The notes beneath the pieces were generated by a model. It had not been told where the DNA came from. It saw only the letters and a list, made by a program, of their open reading frames with translations, and ran no database searches. Positions 43,537-50,498 of a stretch of DNA of 64,000 nucleotides are shown in pieces. Origin of the DNA: an uncultured bacterium (GTDB taxonomy: Bacteria; Bacteroidota; Bacteroidia; Bacteroidales; Bacteroidaceae); contig CAJMQU010000009.1 of assembly GCA_905215555.1 (NCBI GenBank), forward strand, positions 1-64,000, in the 5' to 3' direction. The first letter of the stretch is position 1. Every line of letters begins with the position of its first letter. Both the position numbers and the translations under genes were made by a program.

Positions 43537-44655
43537 CTACATTAACAAATGATACATTCCCCCTACCATTGCCCGTACCACTCCCTTCATCTCCAGTTCA
43601 AAAAGCAGGCTGGTCATCCGGTTTACGGGAATGTCAGCCTCTACTACCAGGGCATTGACGTGCAAATCTCCCTGACGGGTGAGAATACGGACAATGCTTT
43701 CTTCTTCCTCGGATAATTCGGGGAAAAGGTTGCGCTGAATACCTTCCGGTTTAGCGGACTGTCCTGCTGCATTCCAGCCCATAGCCTGCATGAAATCTTC
43801 GGCAGACTGGATGAGAGCTGCTTTGTTATCGCGTATCAACAAATTGCAACCTTTCGAAGAAGCATCGGTGATGCGCCCCGGAACGGCAAAACAATCGCGC
43901 TGGTAGCCTACAGCCAGTTCAGCGGTGATGAGGGACCCTCCTTTGTCGGCAGATTCAACGACAATGGTAGCATCGCTCATACCTGCCACAATGCGGTTAC
44001 GACTGACAAAGTTATGACGGTCGGGATTGGTTTCGGTAAGAAATTCGGTGAGCAATCCGCCATTTTCCAACATATCGACGGCTGTTTTGCGGTGTACATA
44101 AGGATAAATACGGTCCAGCCCGTGAGCAAGAACGGCTACGGTGGAGAGATGATTGGCCAAAGCGGCACGATGGGCATGAATATCTATGCCATAGGCCAGA
44201 CCGCTGACCACCAATACATCGGGGCAAAGAGCGGATAAGTCGCGCAGGAAATCAGCACAGAACTGTTTGCCGTATTCCGTAACATTACGGGTACCAACCA
44301 TATCGATCACACGAAGCCTGTTGAAGTCGGCATTACCTTTAAAAAAGAGTGCCACCGGAGCATCTTCACATTCACGAAGACGGGAGGGGTAGGCTTCGTC
44401 TTTAAAGGCGAGACAAGTCAGGCGGTTCTTTTCCACGAACTCCATCTCGCACTCGGCACGCAGAAAGACGGCAGGGTTATCGAGTGCTGCAACTATGGCA
44501 GGACCTACACCAGGAAAAAGTTCGGGCAGTTCACGGCGCCGGAAGAAGACCTCGGCGGCACTACCCATACCCTCTATCAAACGCTTTGCCCCGATATGTC
44601 CAATACCGGGGCAAAGTGTGAGGGCTATACTGCAAATACGTTCGTCGTTATTCAC
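43537..44655 (-). CDS. dprA: DNA-processing protein DprA
   Basis: 372 residues. N-terminal helix-hairpin-helix-like part (LCPGIGHIGAKRLIEGMG), central Rossmann-like domain with VSGLAYGIDIHAHRAAL, VLAHGLDRIYPYVHR, GGLLTEFLTETNPDRHNFVSRNRIVAGMSDATIVVESADKGGSLITAELA and VPGRITDASSKGCNLLIRDNKA, and a C-terminal winged-helix-like part (SEEEESIVRILTRQGDLHVNAL). It loads RecA on incoming single-stranded DNA during natural transformation; it is also widespread in species not known to be competent. It follows the thioesterase gene by 12 bp, likely in the same transcript. Confidence 0.96.
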   Translation of the reverse strand: MNNDERICSIALTLCPGIGHIGAKRLIEGMGSAAEVFFRRRELPELFPGVGPAIVAALDNPAVFLRAECEMEFVEKNRLTCLAFKDEAYPSRLRECEDAPVALFFKGNADFNRLRVIDMVGTRNVTEYGKQFCADFLRDLSALCPDVLVVSGLAYGIDIHAHRAALANHLSTVAVLAHGLDRIYPYVHRKTAVDMLENGGLLTEFLTETNPDRHNFVSRNRIVAGMSDATIVVESADKGGSLITAELAVGYQRDCFAVPGRITDASSKGCNLLIRDNKAALIQSAEDFMQAMGWNAAGQSAKPEGIQRNLFPELSEEEESIVRILTRQGDLHVNALVVEADIPVNRMTSLLFELEMKGVVRAMVGGMYHLLM

Positions 44656-44667
44656 GATAGTTAGTGA

Positions 44668-45081
44668 TTAGAGATTAGCGGTAAGATAAGGCGCAAAGAT
44701 TCCGTCAAATAGTTCGCTGTCACTCAGTCGTCCATTCACCAGACATACTGTTTCGACTGTTGCTTTTATGACTACTTTATCATCACTCTTCCGGAAGATG
44801 TCCTGATAGAAGACATACTTGATACCTTCTTTCTTCATATAGAGCTTGGAAACGAATTCATCACCACTCTTCAAAGGAGTTTTAAACGCCATATTGATAC
44901 GTGCCACTACCGGATCTACCCCCTGCTCGTGCAAGCGGGCAAAGCTAACACCCGTAGAAGAAAGGAACTCATGCCGGGTATGTTCCAGATAATGCTGATA
45001 GTTCGCATTATTCACAATGCCTTGCAGGTCGCACTCGTAATCGCGCACCTTCATCTCCAACTCATAGATATACTTTCCCAT
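44668..45081 (-). CDS. Acyl-CoA thioesterase, 4HBT (YbgC-like) family
   Basis: About 137 residues, starting MGKYIYELEMKVRDYECD. Hot-dog fold thioesterase: VRDYECDLQGIVNNANYQHYLEHTRHEFL holds the conserved Asp and the NN-Y-H pattern of YbgC/FadM-like enzymes. It likely hydrolyses acyl-CoA or acyl-ACP thioesters in the cytoplasm. The frame extends to 45123 but that part runs into the 11-bp repeat array, so the ATG at 45081 is chosen. In this gene order it lies between a U32 protein and dprA. Confidence 0.9.
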   Translation of the reverse strand: MGKYIYELEMKVRDYECDLQGIVNNANYQHYLEHTRHEFLSSTGVSFARLHEQGVDPVVARINMAFKTPLKSGDEFVSKLYMKKEGIKYVFYQDIFRKSDDKVVIKATVETVCLVNGRLSDSELFDGIFAPYLTANL

Positions 45082-45095
45082 AATAAAACTTAAAT

Positions 45096-45269
45096 GATAC
45101 ACTTGTGATACACTCCGATACACTTATGATACACTTGCGATACACTTGTGATACACTCATGATACACTTATGATACACTTTCTTTTAAAAATGATACACT
45201 TATGATACACTCTATCTGAAATATTTTACAGGTACAGCTATAATACCATAAGTGTATCAAAAGTGTATC
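45096..45269. repeat. 11-bp direct-repeat array with two inverted copies
   Basis: GATACACTT plus two variable bases recurs head to tail at 45096, 45107 (10 bp), 45117, 45128, 45139, 45150, 45161 and 45172, then after ten AT-rich bases at 45193 and 45204. Two inverted copies AAGTGTATC follow at 45250-45258 and 45261-45269, also 11 bp apart; the last one contains the U32 stop. 11 bp is about one DNA turn and half the 22-bp unit of the other arrays. It fills the spacer ahead of the thioesterase gene and could be a binding-site cluster or a leader structure. Confidence 0.9.
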
Positions 45270-46551
45270 ATCCCCGCTTCTTTTCGATATCCAGCCCCTT
45301 AAACTTCTTCAGTTCCTCCGTGGAAACCAGCTTGTACAACTTGTCGCTGGGGCGTATTTTATCCGCTTTCATCGAGAAATGCTCCCCTTTCTTCACCGTT
45401 TGCACCGGTTCCAGGTTGACCCGGACTTCGTCGAGCGTCATAAACACCGCACCCGTAGTCGGTCCTGTAATCAGAATTTTGTCTCCCACATTCAGTTCGG
45501 CAGCTTCTACCAGGAATTCGGCAACACCGATATTAGAGAAATACCTGATGCCTTTGCCTACGTAGATTTTCCGTTCCGTAGCCGCTGAACCGTAATTCTT
45601 CGTCCACTCGCCCAAGCGCTGTCCCAAGTAATATCCATCCCAGAAGCCACGATTGAAAACCGTCTTCAGACGTTCGTCCCAAGCAGCAATCTTTTCATCG
45701 GTAAACGTGCCGTCCAGATAAGAGCGGATGGCCTCTTTATAGCATTCCACTACCGTACGGACATACTCAGGCCCGCGGGCACGCCCTTCTATCTTGAACA
45801 CACGTACGCCTGCATCCAGCATCTTGTTCATGAAGTGAATGGTTTTCAGGTCCTTGGGAGACATGATATATTGGTTGTCCACTTCCAGCTCCACATCCGT
45901 CTCCTTATCGCGCACGGTGTAAGAGCGGCGGCACACCTGCATACAAGCTCCCCGGTTGGCCGAGTGATTCATCTCATGCAACGAAAGATAGCATTTTCCG
46001 GACACTGCCATGCAAAGCGCACCGTGACAGAACATCTCGATACGGATAGGCTCACCACTGGGACCGCAAATATTCTCTTCGCAGATATGGCGGTAAATCT
46101 CCGCTACCTGTTCCAGATTCAACTCGCGTGCCAGCACTACCACATCGGCAAACTGTGCGTAGAAGCGCAGAGCCTCCACATTAGAGATATTCAGCTGAGT
46201 ACTGAGATGCACTTCCTGGCCTATCTGCCGTGCATAACTCATCACCGCCACATCTGCCGCAATCACGGCAGAGATGCCGGCAGCCTTTGCCGCATCCACG
46301 ATGGTGCGCATCAATGCAAGGTCCTGGTCGTAAATAATGGTATTGACGGTAAGATAGCTCTTCATTCCGTGCTCGTCGCACGTCTGCGCTATTTCCCGTA
46401 GGTCTTCAACAGTGAAAGTATTCGCTGAACGGGCGCGCATATTCAAATTCTCGATACCGAAATAGATAGAGTCAGCCCCCGCCTGAATAGCCGCTGCGAG
46501 TGATTCGCGCGAGCCGACGGGAGCCATGATTTCAAAATCCTTTAAATCCAT
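45268..46551 (-). CDS. U32-family protein (TrhP/YegQ-like, tRNA uridine hydroxylation)
   Basis: 427 residues. U32 'peptidase' family: N-terminal TIM-barrel start (EIMAPVGSRESLAAAIQAGADSIYFGIENLNMRA) and the family signature EMFCHGALCMAVSGKCYLSLHEMNHSANRGACMQVCRR, with conserved cysteines that ligate an iron-sulfur cluster in RNA-modifying members. Closest in type to YegQ/TrhP, which helps form 5-hydroxyuridine at tRNA position 34 from prephenate. The old protease label is not supported by sequence. It starts 57 bp after the DUF2059 gene. Its stop lies in the inverted copy of the 11-bp repeat. Confidence 0.88.
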   Translation of the reverse strand: MDLKDFEIMAPVGSRESLAAAIQAGADSIYFGIENLNMRARSANTFTVEDLREIAQTCDEHGMKSYLTVNTIIYDQDLALMRTIVDAAKAAGISAVIAADVAVMSYARQIGQEVHLSTQLNISNVEALRFYAQFADVVVLARELNLEQVAEIYRHICEENICGPSGEPIRIEMFCHGALCMAVSGKCYLSLHEMNHSANRGACMQVCRRSYTVRDKETDVELEVDNQYIMSPKDLKTIHFMNKMLDAGVRVFKIEGRARGPEYVRTVVECYKEAIRSYLDGTFTDEKIAAWDERLKTVFNRGFWDGYYLGQRLGEWTKNYGSAATERKIYVGKGIRYFSNIGVAEFLVEAAELNVGDKILITGPTTGAVFMTLDEVRVNLEPVQTVKKGEHFSMKADKIRPSDKLYKLVSTEELKKFKGLDIEKKRG

Positions 46552-46608
46552 AAATCAATCATATAGTTTATAATGATAGTACGGAGTTCACACGGAGATG
46601 AACACTCA

Positions 46609-47073
46609 CTACTTATTTCCCTGTGCCTGCAATTCCTGTTGGAGTTCCGTGGCAATTTCCATGCCCAGCTTTTGTCCGATCTGCATACCCTCGGCCATCA
46701 TGGCGGGAGTAGAAGCACCCAGTTTCTTTCCGACAGGTGATTCATAGAAGGCAACTATCTTCTTCAAATCATCCAACGTCAGATATTTCTGATAAACAGG
46801 GGCGTAAAGCTCCGCTAATTTACTTCCGAACTTTCCTTCCCACTTTTTCTGGAAACCATCCCAGAAAGAAGCCGAAGTAGAAGGTGACTGTTGTTTCAAC
46901 ATAGCAATCATCTGCGGCACCATAGCCTTTGCCGATGCCATAGAACCGGACAGTTCCAGCATTTTCTCCAGCGTAGCCTTGTATTCGTTACTTGGCGCCT
47001 GTGCCGATACCGAAGGTGCGGCAGCAAACAGCATAGCCACACACATCACAACTAAAACCAAACCTTTTTTCAT
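46609..47073 (-). CDS. DUF2059 domain secreted protein
   Basis: 154 residues, with a signal peptide ending near SVSAQA. The rest is helical and matches DUF2059 (KYLTLDDLKKIVAFYESPVGKKLGASTPAMMAEGMQIGQKLG). Function unknown; periplasmic location is predicted. First gene of a probable unit with the U32, thioesterase and dprA genes. Its -7 element lies back to back with that of the dus gene. Confidence 0.88.
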   Translation of the reverse strand: MKKGLVLVVMCVAMLFAAAPSVSAQAPSNEYKATLEKMLELSGSMASAKAMVPQMIAMLKQQSPSTSASFWDGFQKKWEGKFGSKLAELYAPVYQKYLTLDDLKKIVAFYESPVGKKLGASTPAMMAEGMQIGQKLGMEIATELQQELQAQGNK

Positions 47074-47104
47074 AATTCCATATCAGTTAAATAAATGAAT
47101 GATA

Positions 47105-47112
47105 CAAAGGTA
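47105..47112 (-). promoter_or_regulatory. Bacteroides -7 element for the DUF2059 gene
   Basis: On the minus strand TACCTTTG, 31 bases before the start. Only 12 bp from the divergent -7 box of the dus gene, so the two promoters overlap. Confidence 0.55.
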
Positions 47113-47124
47113 GGCTTTTTTCCG

Positions 47125-47132
47125 TATTTTTG
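47125..47132 (+). promoter_or_regulatory. Bacteroides -7 element for the tRNA-dihydrouridine synthase gene
   Basis: TATTTTTG, 31 bases before the ATG at 47164. Divergent from and overlapping the promoter region of the DUF2059 gene. Confidence 0.55.
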
Positions 47133-47163
47133 CAGCGAAATAATCATTTAGTTCAATTTGTTC

Positions 47164-48144
47164 ATGAAGATAGGCCACATAGACTTGGGCGAACGCCCTA
47201 TACTTTTAGCTCCGATGGAAGACGTCACCGACCCTGCATTCCGACTGATGTGCAAAAAGTTCGGTGCCGACATGGTGTACACGGAATTTGTATCGAGCGA
47301 CGCCCTGATACGCTCCGTCAACAAAACCGAGCAGAAACTGAATATCAGCGATGAAGAACGTCCCGTAGCCATACAGATATACGGAAAAGATACGGAAACC
47401 ATGGTGGAAGCCGCACGCATTGTGGAAGAAGCCCGCCCGGACATTCTCGATATCAACTTCGGCTGTCCCGTAAAGCGTGTGGCAGGCAAAGGTGCAGGTG
47501 CGGGTATGTTGCAGAATATCCCCAAGATGCTGGAAATCACCCGTGCCGTGGTGGATGCCGTAAAGATACCCGTCACCGTAAAAACCCGTCTGGGCTGGGA
47601 TGCCAACAGCAAAATCATCGTAGAACTTGCCGAACAGCTACAGGATTGCGGCATTGCCGCCCTCACCATCCATGGCCGCACCCGCGCACAGATGTATACC
47701 GGCGAAGCGGACTGGACCCTTATCGGTGAGGTAAAGAAAAATCCGCGAATGCATATCCCCATCATCGGCAACGGCGATGTCACCACTCCCCAAAGAGCCA
47801 AAGAATGTTTCGACCTTTATGGGGTGGATGCCATCATGATAGGCCGTGCCAGCTTCGGGCGCCCGTGGATATTCAAGGAAATGAGGCACTATCTTGAAAC
47901 CGGCGAGGAACTTCCCCCGCTGAGTGCCGAATGGAGACTGAACGTACTGCGGCAAGAAGTGGAAGACAGCGTCAACCTTCTGGATGAAAGAAGAGGAATA
48001 CTGCACGTACGCCGCCATCTGGCAGCAAGTCCGCTGTTCAAAGGGATACCTAATTTCCGGGACACACGCATCGCCATGCTGCGTGCGGAAACAAAAGAAG
48101 AGTTGTTCCGCATATTCGGAAAAATTGAGGAATATCTGTTTTAA
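47164..48144 (+). CDS. dusB: tRNA-dihydrouridine synthase (DusB-type)
   Basis: About 326 residues. FMN-dependent TIM-barrel enzyme that reduces uridine in the tRNA D-loop. Motifs: APMEDVTDPAFRLMCKKFGADMVYTEFV, DINFGCPVKRV with the catalytic Cys (about residue 103), VKTRLGWD, LTIHGRTRAQMYTGEADW and NGDVTTPQRAKECFDLYGVDAIMIGRASFGRPWIF. The ATG at 47164 is preferred over the in-frame TTG at 47158. Divergent from the DUF2059 gene. The DusB label follows overall similarity; the modified position was not tested. Confidence 0.95.
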   Translation: MKIGHIDLGERPILLAPMEDVTDPAFRLMCKKFGADMVYTEFVSSDALIRSVNKTEQKLNISDEERPVAIQIYGKDTETMVEAARIVEEARPDILDINFGCPVKRVAGKGAGAGMLQNIPKMLEITRAVVDAVKIPVTVKTRLGWDANSKIIVELAEQLQDCGIAALTIHGRTRAQMYTGEADWTLIGEVKKNPRMHIPIIGNGDVTTPQRAKECFDLYGVDAIMIGRASFGRPWIFKEMRHYLETGEELPPLSAEWRLNVLRQEVEDSVNLLDERRGILHVRRHLAASPLFKGIPNFRDTRIAMLRAETKEELFRIFGKIEEYLF

Positions 48145-48233
48145 TTTAGTCTGCAACGCCCTACCGGAAAAGTCTTTCTACAATCAGAACAAAAAAATAG
48201 CAGTCCGAAAAGTTACATTACAGAAAAAAACTC

Positions 48234-48241
48234 TACTTTTG
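48234..48241 (+). promoter_or_regulatory. Bacteroides -7 element for the LPP20-like gene
   Basis: TACTTTTG, 34 bases upstream of the ATG at 48276. No standard -33 box. Confidence 0.5.
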
Positions 48242-48275
48242 CAAGGAATTAAACAATTGGAAAACATACAACAAC

Positions 48276-50096
48276 ATGAAAAGGAGTGCATTTGCTATTA
48301 TCACATTCTTATTTATCGCTTTTGCCGCAAAGGGACAATCCATCGAGGAGATACAGACGAGCAAAGACTACATCTGGGGTACGGGCAATGCCGCCACCCT
48401 TAAGAAAGCCGATAATGAGGCACTCGCCGCACTTATCAGTCAGATTTCCACCAACGTATCCTCCAAGTTCGAGCAACTGACCGAAGGCGGAATGAATGGC
48501 GACCAGGCAACCGTCGACGAAACATTCAAGTCCGTCATCAACACCTACTCGCGTGCCACGCTGAACAATACCCGCCGAATCGTGATCCAAAACGAACCGG
48601 AAGCCGTTGTCATGCGCTACATCAAAGTGGCTGAAATACAACGCATCTTCGACGGACGCAAGACGAAGATACTCGACTTCACCCAGGAAGCTGCCCGTGC
48701 CGAGAAGAAAGCGCAAGTAGCCGATGCCCTGCGCTACTATTATTGGGCGCTCGTCCTGCTGCAAAGCTATCCCGACGGCAACTTCCTCACCCTGAAAGAC
48801 GAAGACGGCAAAGATCTGCTGCTTTCCACCTGGATACCCAAACAGATGAATGACATCTTCTCCAATCTGAAAGTAAGCATGGAGAGCACACATCTGGACG
48901 GTGACCTGAAAACCATCAACCTCCGGGTGCTCTATAAAGGACAGCCCGCCCGCAACTACGACTATACCTACTTCGACGGGCGCGACTGGTCCAACATCTT
49001 CTCCGCCAAAGACGGCACCGGCATCGTGGAACTGCCCGTACTTGCCAACGCCCGTAATTTGCAACTCCGCACAGAGTATATGTTTGAGGGTGAAGCCAAT
49101 ATCGACAACGAACTGGCAGAAGTGATGGGAACCGTCAACCCCATCGCCATGCGCAACTGCGCTTTGAAGCTGGAAGGCGAAGAGCCCAAGCCCGGTGAAG
49201 AAAAAACCGAAGATGTGCAACTGGCAGATGCCGACAGTGCCGCCACAACGAACAGCGGTATGCGTTTCCTTTCAGCGATGGAATCGGCAGCTTACGAAGA
49301 CGCCATGAAGAAAGTGGAAAATGCTATCCGCACACGCAACTACGACGGCATACAATCCCTCTGCACCGAAAGCGGTTACGATATGTTCAACCGACTCATC
49401 AAGTACGGACAAGCCAAAATCGTCAGCGAACCGCAGTTCAAGTTCCTGGAATGCAACGGTGAAGTGACTTGCCGCAGCCTGCCCATGAGCTTCAAGTTCA
49501 AGAGCAACCAGCGTACCTTTGTAGAAGATGTCGTCTTCACCCTGAACAAGGAGGGCAAGATAGACTGCCTCTCTTTCGGCCTCAACAAGCCTGCCGTAGA
49601 CGACATCATGAACCAGACTTCCTGGAACGACACCGTGCGCAATGTGCTCATCAACTTCCTTGAAAGCTACAAGACAGCCTACGCCCTGAAACGGTACGAA
49701 TACATCAACAGCATCTTCTCGGATGACGCGCTGATCATCACCGGTTCGGTACTGAAACACACCGTAGCCAACGAGGGACAGCCCATGAGTAAACAAGCCG
49801 TGAAATATACCCGTCAGACAAAGTCGGAATACATGAAGAAGTTGCAGCACATCTTCCGCAGTTCGGAGTTCATCAACCTGAGATTTGCTGATAACCAAGT
49901 CCGTAAATCCGGTGTAGGCGGCGAAATCTACGGTATCCAGATCAAGCAGGATTATTTCTCATCCAGTTACGGAGACACGGGATATCTGTTCCTGATGGTG
50001 GATTTGAACAACCCCAAAGAACCTGTAATCCACGTACGTACCTGGCAGCCGGAAAAAGACCCGAACTTCGGGCTGATAGACTTAAGCCACTTCTAG
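48276..50096 (+). CDS. LPP20-like secreted protein
   Basis: 606 residues with a signal peptide (KRSAFAIITFLFIAFAAKGQ) and no lipobox. The first 150 residues have the LPP20 pattern (YIWGTGNAATLKKADNEALAALISQISTNVSSKFEQ). A middle beta-rich part follows, then a C-terminal region (about 330-600, DAMKKVENAIRTRNYDGIQSLCTESGYDMFNRLIKYGQAKIV and NVLINFLESYKTAYALKRYEYINSIFSDDALIITG) with two NTF2-like segments. Role unknown; likely periplasmic or outer membrane. A transcript of its own, with a 22-bp array directly after its stop. Confidence 0.75.
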   Translation: MKRSAFAIITFLFIAFAAKGQSIEEIQTSKDYIWGTGNAATLKKADNEALAALISQISTNVSSKFEQLTEGGMNGDQATVDETFKSVINTYSRATLNNTRRIVIQNEPEAVVMRYIKVAEIQRIFDGRKTKILDFTQEAARAEKKAQVADALRYYYWALVLLQSYPDGNFLTLKDEDGKDLLLSTWIPKQMNDIFSNLKVSMESTHLDGDLKTINLRVLYKGQPARNYDYTYFDGRDWSNIFSAKDGTGIVELPVLANARNLQLRTEYMFEGEANIDNELAEVMGTVNPIAMRNCALKLEGEEPKPGEEKTEDVQLADADSAATTNSGMRFLSAMESAAYEDAMKKVENAIRTRNYDGIQSLCTESGYDMFNRLIKYGQAKIVSEPQFKFLECNGEVTCRSLPMSFKFKSNQRTFVEDVVFTLNKEGKIDCLSFGLNKPAVDDIMNQTSWNDTVRNVLINFLESYKTAYALKRYEYINSIFSDDALIITGSVLKHTVANEGQPMSKQAVKYTRQTKSEYMKKLQHIFRSSEFINLRFADNQVRKSGVGGEIYGIQIKQDYFSSSYGDTGYLFLMVDLNNPKEPVIHVRTWQPEKDPNFGLIDLSHF

Positions 50097-50113
50097 ACAG
50101 CCCCTTTAAGACG

Positions 50114-50245
50114 GACACGTAGCATCTGTATATCCAACGTGCAGAATATATAGATGCTGTGTGTCCGATATATATATCCTGCGCATCCGATATATATATC
50201 CTGCACGTCCCATCTATATATCCTGCACCTCCCATCTATATATCC
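50114..50245. repeat. 22-bp tandem array, six units (132 bp)
   Basis: Register 50114, 50136, 50158, 50180, 50202 and 50224, each 22 bp. The last four share a core GTCCGATATATATAT or TCCCATCTATATAT with linkers CCTGCGC or CCTGCAC. Unit 1 (CACGTAGCATCTGTATATCC) is diverged and unit 2 is partly an inverted copy, so that GCATCTGTATAT (50122-50133) can pair with ATATATAGATGC (50146-50157). The core is related to that of the 29.2 kb array. It starts 18 bases after the LPP20-like stop. Confidence 0.85.
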
Positions 50246-50451
50246 GACAGACAGAGTCTACGGATACATTTTGCAAACGCACAACTTATCAAGCCACCAA
50301 TTACCTCTCCAGTTTTTTATTTCACTATAAGAAAGCAATAAAATAGTCGGACAGTACGACCTTGTCACGGAAAACCGTTACAAACAAAACTATTTACTAA
50401 CATCTTTTGATTATTGGGATAAAAAAAGAATAACAGGACAAAAATTATATA
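50246..50451. other. Spacer upstream of the surface-protein operon
   Basis: AT-rich spacer between the 22-bp array and the -7 element of the Fn3 lipoprotein gene. No reading frame or RNA gene was recognised in it. Confidence 0.5.
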
Positions 50452-50459
50452 TATATTTG
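50452..50459 (+). promoter_or_regulatory. Bacteroides -7 element for the surface-protein operon
   Basis: TATATTTG, 39 bases before the Fn3 lipoprotein start. No standard -33 box. Confidence 0.5.
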
Positions 50460-50498
50460 TAACGAAGAAAGTTAAACAACATTTTACACACTTAATTT

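Noticed and set aside
48309..49220. A 303-codon frame antisense to the LPP20-like gene
   Set aside because: No family features; the sense gene is well supported by signal peptide and domain pattern.
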